A stretch of 64,000 nucleotides of DNA, taken from assembly GCF_017916425.1 (NCBI RefSeq), contig NZ_JAFMSX010000001.1, forward strand, positions 124,001 through 188,000, read 5' to 3'. The notes beneath the pieces were generated by a model. That model ran no database searches and had not been told where the DNA came from. It worked only from the letters and a program-made list of their open reading frames with translations. Each line of letters begins with the position of its first letter. Position 1 is the first letter of the stretch. A program made the translations under genes and the position numbers. The DNA comes from Nocardioides sp. SYSU D00065 (lineage in GTDB: Bacteria; Actinomycetota; Actinomycetes; Propionibacteriales; Nocardioidaceae). This document shows, in pieces, positions 10,693 through 18,476 of the stretch.

Positions 10693-10708
10693 TCGAACAC
10701 ATGTTCGT
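10693..10708. promoter_or_regulatory. LexA (SOS) box upstream of uvrA
   Basis: TCGAACACATGTTCGT: matches the actinobacterial SOS consensus TCGAAC-N4-GTTCGA at 11 of 12 fixed positions. It lies 32-47 nt upstream of the uvrA GTG. Confidence 0.85.
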
Positions 10709-10820
10709 CCCGGTGTCGCAGTCGGGTCAATCCGACGCGCCGCTCCACCATCTCACGCACCACCGACACCGGGTCCATCGTCCACCCGGCAGGGTGGACG
10801 GGAGGTGGCACGATGGGCAC

Positions 10821-11525
10821 GTGACCGATGCGCGCCGCCCGACCCCGGACCTGATCGCCCGTGCGGATCGAGCGCTCGTCCGCACGGTCGACTCACTCTC
10901 GGACCACCAGTATGCCGAGGCGTCCCAACTGCCCGGCTGGACGCGTGCGCACGTCGTCGCCCACGTCGCACTCAACGCCGAGGGGCTGGCCGGCGTGCTC
11001 CACGGGGCGCACACGGGAGCGCCGGCACCGGTCTACGCCTCGGTCGAGGCGCGCGACGCCGACATCGAGGCGCTGGCCGCCGCGGGGCCGGGCGAGCTGC
11101 GCGAACGCCTGCTGGCCGCAACGTCGCGGTTCGCCGCTGCCCTCGACGCGATGCACGAGCAGGACTGGGACGGACGGTTCGAGCGGACGCCCGGCGGTCC
11201 CGTCGTCGCCCTGGTCAACGTCCCCCTGATGCGGCTGCGCGAGGTGGAGATCCACCACGTCGACCTCGACGCCGGATACTCCCCCGCCGACTGGCCGCGC
11301 GAGTTCTGCGTCCTGCTGCTCGCGTCCATGACCAAGCGCGACTATCCGGAGCCGTTCCTCGTCCGGCCCACCGACGTCGACGGCGAGTGGCGCTACGGCG
11401 AGGGTCCCGGCGGCCCCGTGGTCACCGGCCCGTCCGCCGCGCTGGGGTGGTGGCTGACCGGCCGCGGCTCCGGCGAGGGGCTCACCAGCGACAGCACAAG
11501 ACTCCCGGAGGTACGGCCATGGTGA
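10821..11525 (+). CDS. Maleylpyruvate isomerase/DinB-family, mycothiol-dependent-type enzyme
   Basis: 234 residues. Begins with the MDMPI N-terminal four-helix (DinB-like) domain; the metal-binding histidines are seen in [16 protein letters not shown] (residues ~42-57) and in the conserved [11 protein letters not shown] (near residue 149). Relatives use mycothiol as cofactor in isomerisation or detoxification; several actinobacterial paralogs exist, so the substrate cannot be named. The GTG at 10821 is 6 nt downstream of CACGAT, a weak -10. The stop overlaps the start of the MBL hydrolase gene by 7 nt, so the two proteins are made together and may act on the same substrate (a thiol adduct and its ester is an inference). 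Confidence 0.85.
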   Translation: MTDARRPTPDLIARADRALVRTVDSLSDHQYAEASQLPGWTRAHVVAHVALNAEGLAGVLHGAHTGAPAPVYASVEARDADIEALAAAGPGELRERLLAATSRFAAALDAMHEQDWDGRFERTPGGPVVALVNVPLMRLREVEIHHVDLDAGYSPADWPREFCVLLLASMTKRDYPEPFLVRPTDVDGEWRYGEGPGGPVVTGPSAALGWWLTGRGSGEGLTSDSTRLPEVRPW

Positions 11526-12214
11526 ACGAGCACGCGAGCTACACCGGGGAGGTCGCGCCGGGCGGACCGCCCGCCGTACGCACCCTCGGGCCGCTGACCG
11601 TGACCAAGGTCGCGGTCGATCCCGAGATGTCGAACAACTGCTACCTCCTGCACTGCAAAGAGACCGACGACGTCGTGCTCGTCGACGCGGCCGCGGAGCC
11701 CGAGCGCCTGCTCGAGCTCGTCGGGGACCGCACGCTGTCCGCGATCGTCACGACCCACCAGCACTGGGACCACCACCGCGCGCTGGCCGCCGTCAAGGCC
11801 GCGCACCCGGGCGCCGTGGTCGTCGCCGGAGCGCCGGACGCCCCGGCGATCGAGGAGCAGACCGGGGTCCATGTGGACGCACGCGTGGGCGAGGGCGACC
11901 GGATCCCGGTCGGCAGCTGCACCCTCGAGGTCGTCCCGGTCGCCGGACACACGCCCGGCTCGATCTGCCTGCTGCTGGACGACCAGGCCGTCTCCGCCGC
12001 CCCGCACCTGTTCACCGGCGACTCGCTGTTCCCCGGCGGGGTCGGCGCGACGTTCGGCGACGCAGCGGCGTTCGCGCAGCTCATCGGTGAGGTCCAGACC
12101 AAGATCTTCGGCCGGCTGCCCGACGAGACCTGGTTCTACCCCGGCCACGGCAACGACGGCGTGCTGGGCGACGAGCGTCCCCACCTGTCCGAGTGGCGCT
12201 CACGCGGCTGGTGA
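11519..12214 (+). CDS. MBL-fold metallo-hydrolase
   Basis: 231 residues. Metallo-beta-lactamase superfamily, with the metal motif THQHWDHH (near residue 80), the third ligand in PVAGHTPGSICLL (near 143), the bridging Asp in LFTGDSLFPGG (near 166) and the last His in FYPGHGND (near 210). This set resembles glyoxalase II-like hydrolases. ATG at 11519 has GGAGG 9 nt upstream and overlaps the DinB-type gene. Likely a thioester or related hydrolase acting on a mycothiol-linked intermediate, judged from the neighbour; direct substrate evidence is absent. Confidence 0.88.
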   Translation: MVNEHASYTGEVAPGGPPAVRTLGPLTVTKVAVDPEMSNNCYLLHCKETDDVVLVDAAAEPERLLELVGDRTLSAIVTTHQHWDHHRALAAVKAAHPGAVVVAGAPDAPAIEEQTGVHVDARVGEGDRIPVGSCTLEVVPVAGHTPGSICLLLDDQAVSAAPHLFTGDSLFPGGVGATFGDAAAFAQLIGEVQTKIFGRLPDETWFYPGHGNDGVLGDERPHLSEWRSRGW

Positions 12215-12245
12215 TGGCGTAGGGCCGGCGTGGCAGGCTGGAGTC

Positions 12246-12926
12246 ATGAGCACCCGCGAGCTGACCCTGGCCGACTTCGAGCAGACCGTGAGTGGCGAGG
12301 GGATCGTCCTCGTCGACTTCTGGGCCTCTTGGTGCGGCCCGTGCCGCCAGTTCGCGCCCGTCTACGAGAAGGCGTCGCACGACAATCCCGACATCGTCTT
12401 CGGCAAGGTGGACACCGAGGCCGAGCAGCAGCTGAGCCAGATGGCGGCCATCACCTCGATCCCGACGCTGATGCTGTTCCGCGACGGGGTCCTGCTCTTC
12501 AACCAGGCCGGCGCGCTGCCGCCGCAGGCGCTCGCCGGCGTGATCCAGCAGGCGCGCGAGCTCGACATGGACGCCGTGCGCCAGGAGATGCAGGCCGCCC
12601 AGCAGGCCGCGGCCGACGGGCCGCAGGACGAGGTGGGCCTCGACGACTTCGCGGCGGCCCACAGCCAGGGGGCGTACGTCCTCGACGTGCGCGAGGCCGA
12701 CGAGGTCGCCCGCGGACGGGTGCCCGGTGCCGTCCACATCCCGATGAACGAGGTGCCCGCCAGGGTCGCCGAGCTGCCCCGCGACACCCCCGTCTTCGTG
12801 ATCTGCCAGAGCGGCGGACGCAGCCGTCAGGTCGTCGACCACCTCCGGGCGCAGGGCGTGCCGGCGGTCAACGTGGCCGGCGGCACCGGCGGCTGGGCAC
12901 AGCGCGGGTGGCCGCTCGAGGCCTGA
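12246..12926 (+). CDS. Thioredoxin-rhodanese fusion protein
   Basis: 226 residues. Residues ~1-105 form a thioredoxin domain with the active-site WASWCGPC (Cys30/Cys33) and the cis-proline segment SIPTLMLF. A ~35-residue linker (many Gln/Ala) leads to a rhodanese domain with LDVREADEVARGRVPGAVHI and the active-site loop CQSGGRS (Cys near 188). It should combine disulfide reduction with sulfur (persulfide) transfer in the cytosol. The ATG lies 6 nt after CAGGCT, a weak -10, so it may be leaderless. Its stop codon is inside a palindrome shared with the convergent cytochrome gene. Confidence 0.9.
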   Translation: MSTRELTLADFEQTVSGEGIVLVDFWASWCGPCRQFAPVYEKASHDNPDIVFGKVDTEAEQQLSQMAAITSIPTLMLFRDGVLLFNQAGALPPQALAGVIQQARELDMDAVRQEMQAAQQAAADGPQDEVGLDDFAAAHSQGAYVLDVREADEVARGRVPGAVHIPMNEVPARVAELPRDTPVFVICQSGGRSRQVVDHLRAQGVPAVNVAGGTGGWAQRGWPLEA

Positions 12927-12938
12927 CCGGGCCGGTCA
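12924..12938. terminator. Palindrome containing both convergent stop codons
   Basis: TGACCGG-G-CCGGTCA, a perfect 7-bp inverted repeat whose ends are the plus-strand TGA (12924-12926) and the minus-strand TGA (12938-12936). It may act as a short bidirectional terminator; the one-base spacer means only ~5 pairs can form in RNA. Confidence 0.4.
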
Positions 12939-13508
12939 CACCATCCGGCGCAGGATCGCCGGGCGCAGATTGGTGAATAGGTGCGCGGCGAGGGCGACGA
13001 AGAACGCCACGTGCGCCCCGACGTGGAGGGGCAGCCAGGCGTCGTCTCCCGTGCCGACGAGCAGCAGGCCGCTCAGCGGCACCACGACGAGGAGCAGCAG
13101 CAGCGCCCGCTCGGTCCAGTGCACGAGCCTGCGATCTGCCGGCGAGAGGTGCTCGGACCACGGCGGCAGGCCGGCGACGCGACGCCAGACCGGGCGCACC
13201 ACGCCGAGCGCCAGCACCGCGAGCCCGAGGAGCAGGTGCAGCTCGGCGAGGTCGAAGCCGCCTCCGACCAGGTCGTAGCCGTCGGCGCGGGCCTCGCACG
13301 CCTCCTCGAGCCGCTCCATCCGCTCCTCGGCCGCGTCGCTGGTGTCGCCGCCGCTGCGGTCCTCGCCCGGCGGGTCGCAGTCCCCGTCGAGGTCGAGGGC
13401 GTAGCCGACCGCGAACTGCGCGGCCAGGGCGACGACGGTCAGCCAGTGCAGCACCTTCTGGGACCGGCGGTAGCCCCGGGCTGCGGCGGTCGTCGCGGTG
13501 GTGGACAC
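12936..13508 (-). CDS. Cytochrome b561-like membrane protein
   Basis: 190 residues with four predicted membrane helices. Candidate haem histidines lie in SQKVLHWLTVVALAAQFAVG (helix 1), LAELHLLLGLAVLALGVV (helix 2) and GAHVAFFVALAAHLF (helix 4), a layout typical of cytochrome b/b6-type di-haem proteins. Between helices 1 and 2 is an unusual ~50-residue acidic loop with two cysteines (around DGDCDPPGED and LEEACEARADG), probably extracellular. The GTG start is 6 nt after TAGCAT, a leaderless arrangement. Electron donor and acceptor are unknown. Confidence 0.8.
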   Translation of the reverse strand: MSTTATTAAARGYRRSQKVLHWLTVVALAAQFAVGYALDLDGDCDPPGEDRSGGDTSDAAEERMERLEEACEARADGYDLVGGGFDLAELHLLLGLAVLALGVVRPVWRRVAGLPPWSEHLSPADRRLVHWTERALLLLLVVVPLSGLLLVGTGDDAWLPLHVGAHVAFFVALAAHLFTNLRPAILRRMV

Positions 13509-13514
13509 GCCCCG

Positions 13515-13520
13515 ATGCTA
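13515..13520 (-). promoter_or_regulatory. -10 box TAGCAT, leaderless promoter of the cytochrome b-like gene
   Basis: TAGCAT followed by a 6-nt spacer (CGGGGC) and the GTG start at 13508. Confidence 0.6.
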
Positions 13521-13571
13521 GGGCCGCGACACGGGGCTCCGGCACCGCGCGGGAGGCGCCGGAGCGTGGGA

Positions 13572-13577
13572 TAGCCT
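13572..13577 (+). promoter_or_regulatory. -10 box TAGCCT, leaderless promoter of the first sulfotransferase
   Basis: TAGCCT, 6-nt spacer, GTG start at 13584. The paralog at 14943 has the same hexamer at nearly the same distance. Confidence 0.6.
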
Positions 13578-13583
13578 CGGCGC

Positions 13584-14225
13584 GTGCTGATCAGCGACTC
13601 CCGGCAGGTCCTCTTCGTCCACGTCCCGAAGACGGGCGGCGTGTCGGTCGAGGAGACGGTGAAGGAGGCCTGCCCGGACGCCCGCAAGGCGCGCCCGGCG
13701 CTGGGCCGGCACGCGACCCTCGGCAAGATCCTCAAGCACGAGCCGCAGGTCCTCGACTACTGGACGTTCGGGTTCGTCCGCAACCCGTGGGCCCGGATGG
13801 TGTCGTGGTACTCGATGATCACCGCCTGGGACCGCCGGCACGGTCCTTCGAGCGGCAAGCCGCAGGACGTCAAGCACAACTCCATGCGCGACGGCAACGA
13901 CATGTGGCGCGCCGCCGCGGCGTACTCCGGCTTCGACGAGTTCGTGATGCGCGGGACCGAGGAGCTCCCCCGGGTCGGCACGCCGCAGATCACCTACCTG
14001 CGCGCGCCGCGGTTCAACCGCGAGGTCGACTTCGTCGGCCGCACCGAGAACTTCGTCGAGGACCTGCAGCGGGTCCAGGTCCAGCTGGGCCTCGAGCCCA
14101 CTGTCCCGCCGCACAAGAACAAGTCCAAGCACGGCACCTACCACGACTACTACACCGACGAGACCCGCCGACGCGTCGCCGAGGTCTACGCCGAGGACAT
14201 CGAGCTGTTCGGCTACACCTACTGA
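13584..14225 (+). CDS. Sulfotransferase-2 family protein (paralog A)
   Basis: 213 residues, GTG start. The PAPS 5'-phosphosulfate loop is VHVPKTGGVSV (residues ~13-23); the 3'-phosphate-binding motif is FVRNPWARMVSWYSM (residues ~63-77). GNDMWRAAAAYSGFDEFVMR and REVDFVGRTENFVEDL are shared almost unchanged with the paralog starting at 14943, and both proteins are 213 residues. It should transfer sulfate from PAPS to an alcohol or sugar hydroxyl; the acceptor is unknown. It converges on a third, distant sulfotransferase gene. Confidence 0.87.
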   Translation: MLISDSRQVLFVHVPKTGGVSVEETVKEACPDARKARPALGRHATLGKILKHEPQVLDYWTFGFVRNPWARMVSWYSMITAWDRRHGPSSGKPQDVKHNSMRDGNDMWRAAAAYSGFDEFVMRGTEELPRVGTPQITYLRAPRFNREVDFVGRTENFVEDLQRVQVQLGLEPTVPPHKNKSKHGTYHDYYTDETRRRVAEVYAEDIELFGYTY

Positions 14226-14229
14226 TCGC

Positions 14230-14880
14230 CTACCCGGCCACCTCGCGCAGCCGGGTGCCGCGCGCACCCGACCACTGCCCCGTGTCGGCCAGGCGCCGCC
14301 ACACGTCGTACTCCGGCGCGAAGTGGGCCGTCAGGGCCTCGCGCGTGCCAGTGCCGAGCTCGCCGCGCTGCGCCCCCGAGGCGTTGCGCCGCTCGAACTC
14401 CAGCGGGACGCCGAGCCGCTCGCTGAACCAGGCCGACCACACGTCGGGCCGGTCGACGCTCAGGATCCGGTCGACCGCCACCGCGCCCTGCGCCTCGATG
14501 AACCGCGCCGGACGGCCCCGCGGGACCGGGGCATCGTCGTCGCCTGCGAGGTAGTGCAGCGCGAACTGCTCGAAGGTCATGTCGGCCGTCGACCGGCGGC
14601 TGTCGTCGCGGGCCCGGTAGCGCCACCACGACTCCAGCCAGGCGATCGGCTCGCGGAACATGGTGACCAGCTCGTACGACTCGCGCGGGTGTCCCTGGGC
14701 GGCGAGCTCGTGCGCCTTGGTGTGCACGAACCCCCGCGCGGGCAGGTGCTTGCGGGCGGGCGGTGAGGTGATCGACTCGGTGGCGTGCGGCGCGAGGGCG
14801 CGCTCCAGGGTCGTGCTGGCCGTCTTGGGGAGCGCCAGCAACACGAAGTCGCGACCGGGCCCGCGCCCGAGGAACGTCAT
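14230..14880 (-). CDS. Sulfotransferase-like protein, divergent member
   Basis: 216 residues from the ATG at 14880. A GTG directly before it, 6 nt after GATGAT, is a possible leaderless start, and an upstream GTG at 14907 is also in frame. The N-terminal FVLLALPKTASTTLERAL is the P-loop-like PAPS site, and YELVTMFREPIAWLESWW is the 3'-phosphate motif with its conserved Arg. It resembles sulfotransferase-fold proteins but is only distantly related to the two flanking paralogs. It lies on the opposite strand between them, with 4 nt to the end of the first. Confidence 0.72.
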   Translation of the reverse strand: MTFLGRGPGRDFVLLALPKTASTTLERALAPHATESITSPPARKHLPARGFVHTKAHELAAQGHPRESYELVTMFREPIAWLESWWRYRARDDSRRSTADMTFEQFALHYLAGDDDAPVPRGRPARFIEAQGAVAVDRILSVDRPDVWSAWFSERLGVPLEFERRNASGAQRGELGTGTREALTAHFAPEYDVWRRLADTGQWSGARGTRLREVAG

Positions 14881-14929
14881 CACGCCGCGATCATCCCTCA
14901 TCGGCACGGCCTTGCACCGGTGCGTGGGC

Positions 14930-14935
14930 TAGCCT
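14930..14935 (+). promoter_or_regulatory. -10 box TAGCCT, leaderless promoter of the second sulfotransferase paralog
   Basis: TAGCCT, 7-nt spacer, GTG start at 14943. Confidence 0.6.
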
Positions 14936-14942
14936 CGCGCCC

Positions 14943-15584
14943 GTGCTCATCTCCGACGACAGGCGCGCGCTGTTCGTGCACGTGCCGAAGACCGGCGGGG
15001 TCTCGGTCGGCGTAGCGTTCGCGCGCTGCTGCCCCGACGCGCGGAGCAAGGCGCCGGGCGTCACGCCCCCGCTGGGCCGGCACGCGCCGTACGAGCGCAT
15101 CCTGCGCGCCGAGCCGCACGTCGCCGACTACTGGTCGTTCGCCTTCGTCCGCAACCCGTGGGCGCGGATGGTGTCGTGGTGGTCGATGATCCACGACTGG
15201 AACCAGGCCCACGGCCCGGCGAGCGGCAAGCCGCAGGAGACGGCCACCCGGATGCGGGGCAACGACATGTGGCGAGCCGCGGCGGCGTACTCCGGCTTCG
15301 ACGAGTTCGTGCTGCGCGGCACTGAGGAGCTGCCCCGAGTCGGTCGGCCCCAGGTGGAGTACCTCGTGGCGCCCGGCCGCGAGGTCGACTTCGTCGGTCG
15401 CACCGAGACCTTCGCCGAGGACCTGATGGCGGTCGAGCGACGCCTCGGCGGCGAGCCGTCGCGGATCCCGCACCGCAACAAGTCGCCGCACGGCAGCTAT
15501 CGCGACTACTACTCCGACGCCACGCGCAAGAAGGTCGCCGAGGTGTACGCGGCCGATCTCGAGGCGTTCGGCTACACGTTCTGA
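14943..15584 (+). CDS. Sulfotransferase-2 family protein (paralog B)
   Basis: 213 residues, GTG start. Close paralog of the protein encoded from 13584: the start MLISD-R--LFVHVPKTGG, the FVRNPWARMVSWWSMI motif and the end AEVYAADLEAFGYTF align without large gaps apart from a few residues around position 38. The pair looks like a local duplication with the unrelated-strand sulfotransferase between them. PAPS-dependent sulfation is inferred from family motifs; the acceptor is unknown. The following 280 nt up to 15864 hold no gene I can support, only the promoter and SOS box of the next gene. Confidence 0.87.
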   Translation: MLISDDRRALFVHVPKTGGVSVGVAFARCCPDARSKAPGVTPPLGRHAPYERILRAEPHVADYWSFAFVRNPWARMVSWWSMIHDWNQAHGPASGKPQETATRMRGNDMWRAAAAYSGFDEFVLRGTEELPRVGRPQVEYLVAPGREVDFVGRTETFAEDLMAVERRLGGEPSRIPHRNKSPHGSYRDYYSDATRKKVAEVYAADLEAFGYTF

Positions 15585-15851
15585 GGGCACCTGTGGCTGC
15601 CGGGAGCGTTGGTTGAGCAGCGTGGGCGTTGCCGGGAAGTTGCAGGGATCATTGTGGCGTGGCGGGTGAGTCGCGTGCTTCATCGAACCCGACGGGAGCG
15701 TGCGCGCGGCCCGGCGGGGATCGTGGCACGCCAGCCGATTCACGCTGATGGCATCAGCCCAGGTCAGGAGCAGCTCGAGTCGTCCGCGGGGGCAGCGGAT
15801 CGCGTGATTCACAGGGCACTGTCGGGCATAGCCGCTGTCGGTGGTCCCGCG

Positions 15852-15857
15852 TAGAAT
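15852..15857 (+). promoter_or_regulatory. -10 box TAGAAT of the HNH endonuclease gene
   Basis: TAGAAT, 7-nt spacer, ATG at 15865, giving a leaderless arrangement. Its last base overlaps the SOS box, so LexA bound there would occlude RNA polymerase. Confidence 0.65.
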
Positions 15858-15872
15858 CGAACACATGATCGA
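15857..15872. promoter_or_regulatory. LexA (SOS) box overlapping the start codon of the DUF222/HNH gene
   Basis: TCGAACACATGATCGA matches TCGAAC-N4-GTTCGA at 11 of 12 fixed positions and contains the ATG start codon in its spacer. LexA control of 13E12-repeat genes is described in Mycobacterium tuberculosis, which supports the call. Confidence 0.78.
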
Positions 15873-17283
15873 GACGCTGGCAGCGCCACAGGACGTGAGG
15901 GTCGATGACCTCTCCGCCTCTGCGCTGCTCGCTCTCGCTCGTGATCGCAAGGCCGCCGAGGACCGAGCCGCCGCCGACCTGTTGGAGGTGGCGGCGCGGT
16001 GGGCCGACCTGCACCCGCCGGAGTCCATCCATTCCGCGGTGGCGTTCACCGTGCCCGGGTGTGAGCACGAGGAGCCCATCGCTGGCGAGGGCTGCCCGTT
16101 GGTGGCGGAGTTCTGCGTCGCCGAACTCGGCGCGGTTCTGGGCATCTCAACGATGGCGGCGAAGCGGCTCATCGGGCACGCACTCGAGCTGCGCCACCGC
16201 CTCCCCCGGCTGTGGGCCCAGGTCCAGTCCGGCCGCGTGCCGGCGTGGCGGGCCCGGTCGGTCGCCGAGGCCACCATCCACGCCACACCCGCGCTCACCC
16301 GCGAGGCAGCGGGCTGGGTCGACTCCCAGGTCGCCGCGGTCGCCGGGCGCATCGGTCCCGCACAGCTCGACCGGCTCGTCGCCGAGACCATCAAGCGGTT
16401 CGAGCTCGCGCTTCCCGATCCGGCCGGGGATCCGGAGGACGGCTGGCAGCACGTCGACCCGCGCCACGCGACGATCGACACCCAGGACGTGCACTACGCA
16501 GGGACCATGCGTCTCGAGGCTGAGCTCGACCTCGCCGACGCCCTCGACCTCGACCGGGCCCTCGCCCACGGCGCCGCGACCCTCGCCGCACTCGGGTCCG
16601 TCGAGCGGTTGGACGCCCGGCGGGCCAAGGCACTCGGTGACCTGGCCCGCACCCAGACCGCACTCGACCTCCACGCCCAAGGCACGACGGACACGCGGGC
16701 GCAGGACGGGCTCCCCATCGCGCGGGAGGTCGTCCTGCACGCCCACTTCGCCGCCACCGCCACGAACGACGCCGACGGGACCACTCACACCCTGTTCGGC
16801 GCCACCGGCCGGCTCGAGGAAGGCCAGCGGCTCGTCATGCTCGACCAGGTCAAGGCCTGGTGCGGCGACACCCGCACCAAAGTCACCATCAAGCCCGTCA
16901 TCGACCTCACCGCCGAGCTCACCACCCCCGGCTACGACATCCCCGACCGCATCCGCGAGCAGGTCGCCCTTCGCGACCGCACCTGCGTCTTCCCGTGGTG
17001 CTCTCGGCCGGCCCGTGGCTGCGACATCGACCACGTCATCCCCTACGCCGCGGACGCCGACGCGGAAGGCCGCCCACAACCCGGGCCCACCACCACGTCC
17101 AACCTCGCCGCCCTCTGCCGCAGGCACCACCGGCTCAAGACACACTCCCCCTGGCGCTACACCGTCACCGGGCCGGGTGCGTTCGAGTGGACCAGCCCCC
17201 ACGGCCACCGGTTCAGACGAGATCCGTCCGGCAGCACCGCACTCGACGACCCACCACCGGTCCCGCTGCCGCGCCGACCATGA
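15865..17283 (+). CDS. DUF222/13E12-repeat HNH endonuclease family protein
   Basis: 472 residues from the ATG at 15865. The long helical DUF222 domain (residues ~5-330) includes VAEFCVAELGAVLGISTMAA and the conserved RRAKALGDLARTQ-type segment. A C-terminal HNH nuclease domain has the zinc-like pair in CVFPWCSRPARGCDIDHVIP (near residue 375) and LAALCRRHHRLKTH (near 415). Such genes are multicopy in Nocardioides and mycobacteria, and their cellular role is unsettled; mobile-element or damage-response roles are proposed. The start is chosen over the GTG at 15841 because TAGAAT lies 7 nt before it and the SOS box spans it. A perfect hairpin follows. Confidence 0.9.
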   Translation: MIETLAAPQDVRVDDLSASALLALARDRKAAEDRAAADLLEVAARWADLHPPESIHSAVAFTVPGCEHEEPIAGEGCPLVAEFCVAELGAVLGISTMAAKRLIGHALELRHRLPRLWAQVQSGRVPAWRARSVAEATIHATPALTREAAGWVDSQVAAVAGRIGPAQLDRLVAETIKRFELALPDPAGDPEDGWQHVDPRHATIDTQDVHYAGTMRLEAELDLADALDLDRALAHGAATLAALGSVERLDARRAKALGDLARTQTALDLHAQGTTDTRAQDGLPIAREVVLHAHFAATATNDADGTTHTLFGATGRLEEGQRLVMLDQVKAWCGDTRTKVTIKPVIDLTAELTTPGYDIPDRIREQVALRDRTCVFPWCSRPARGCDIDHVIPYAADADAEGRPQPGPTTTSNLAALCRRHHRLKTHSPWRYTVTGPGAFEWTSPHGHRFRRDPSGSTALDDPPPVPLPRRP

Positions 17284-17295
17284 CCCCGCCCCGCA

Positions 17296-17320
17296 CCCCG
17301 CCGACCTGAAGTCGGCGGGG
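17296..17320 (+). terminator. Perfect 10-bp hairpin after the HNH gene
   Basis: CCCCGCCGAC-ctgaa-GTCGGCGGGG, 13 nt past the stop codon. No T-tract. It may serve both strands, since a decayed minus-strand gene ends nearby. Confidence 0.7.
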
Positions 17321-17365
17321 CCCCTCGCACGCACGCGCCCGGACCTGCTGAGTTGCTTGCGTCGA

Positions 17366-17765
17366 TCAGTCCTCAGGCAGCCGACCGCGTGCGCTGAGCT
17401 GGGCGAGCGCAGTCTCGGCTTCAGGTCGCATCGCTTCACATTCAGGCGTTGCTTGCACTGCTGCCAGCGGGGGTTGTCGTCCTGGGGATGCGGCTGCGGT
17501 CGTCTCCCCGGACGGACCGGAAGCGGCCGAGTGCTTCCTTCTCCTCGCGGGTGTAGACCGCGAGTCGGTCAGCACTAGATCCAGTTGGGGAGCCCAGTCC
17601 TCCCACTGCTCGATGGTCTCGTGAGGAACGTAAACGTAGGGCGGAGGCGGTTCTCGCGTACTCCTGTTGAGCGGCGAACGACGACGCAGGTTCGAGGTAC
17701 TCGATCACGCGGTTGCGAACGCGTTGCTCGATGATCCGATCGCTCGGCCGACCCGAACTGCTCAC
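17366..17765 (-). pseudogene. Decayed small orphan gene with several frameshifts
   Basis: No single frame covers this stretch, but protein-like segments alternate between frames in order. Frame A gives DRIIEQRVRNRVIEYLE and SSFAAQQEYAR from a GTG at 17765. Frame B gives YVYVPHETIEQWEDWAPQLD. Frame A resumes with LAVYTREEKEALGRFRSV. A third frame gives a short PQDDNPRW, and frame B ends with ECEAMRPEAETALAQL and a final GRLPED before TGA at 17366. From memory this resembles a family of ~130-residue actinobacterial hypothetical proteins with an N-terminal RNRVIEYLE and a C-terminal RRGR-PED. At least three to four indels make sequencing error unlikely. Function unknown. Confidence 0.6.
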
Positions 17766-17858
17766 CCGCGCATTTTGTCGCAGTGCACCGGGCTCGACTA
17801 CGCCACCAACCCACTCAGATGCCGCGATTCGAGCGCGGATCTGCCGATGAGCGGTCGT

Positions 17859-18305
17859 TCAGTCGCGCACCACTCGGACCTCACCCTGGACTAGCAACAT
17901 TTTTCCATCCGGCGACAGACAGTCGCTGGCAGACACCAAGTCGTTCGCGGGTACTTCGCCGCCACCGGACTCGATGGTGTCGCCCTCGGTCGCGACGACT
18001 TCGCCCTCGGGGCCGTACAAGGTGAATTCGCCGTCATGCCGGTATGCCGTGAAGCCCTTGGGCCAAACAGGCGGCGTCCCGGTGCCCTCGAACCCCAGAC
18101 AGCCCTGGTCGTCAAGTCGCAACGTCCCAGTGATCTGAGCGAACATCATCTCGTCGCCCGACTGCCAGTCAGAGGTGAGCAGGTTCAACTGAGTACCTTG
18201 CTGCTTCGGTGGGGATTCAGCATTCGACGCGCAGCCTCCGCACGTCAGCACTGCAAGCAGTATGACTCGGGCCCCCGTTGTTTTCACGGGTGGAGCGTCC
18301 TCCAT
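17859..18305 (-). CDS. Putative secreted protein or lipoprotein, orphan
   Basis: 148 residues, unrecognised. A short N-terminus with Lys is followed by the hydrophobic VILLAVLTCGGC, then a mature part of ~120 residues with two further cysteines (DDQGCLGFEG and SASDCLSPDG) that could pair. The lipobox is imperfect (CGGC, with Cys at -3), so lipidation is uncertain. The start ATG at 18305 is preceded by GGGGG; the longer in-frame extension is not protein-like. Base composition here is visibly less GC-rich than in neighbours, consistent with recent acquisition. No functional call is possible. Confidence 0.55.
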   Translation of the reverse strand: MEDAPPVKTTGARVILLAVLTCGGCASNAESPPKQQGTQLNLLTSDWQSGDEMMFAQITGTLRLDDQGCLGFEGTGTPPVWPKGFTAYRHDGEFTLYGPEGEVVATEGDTIESGGGEVPANDLVSASDCLSPDGKMLLVQGEVRVVRD

Positions 18306-18476
18306 CGAACCCCCGGAGTCAGTGACTATCACGTAACGATTCAGCCGCAGACGGTGCCGTGACGTCCGCTCATGCCGCGATGAGTGCGTGTTTACGCCCC
18401 CTGTCGAGGACGCTCGCAACATCCGGATCTGCCGAGTTGCGTGCGCGGGCGGGCGGTTCTCTGGTGCAATGGAATC

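Noticed and set aside
15609..15854. Short open frame in the gap before the HNH gene
   Set aside because: No ribosome site, no protein-like composition, and the region holds the promoter and LexA site of the next gene.
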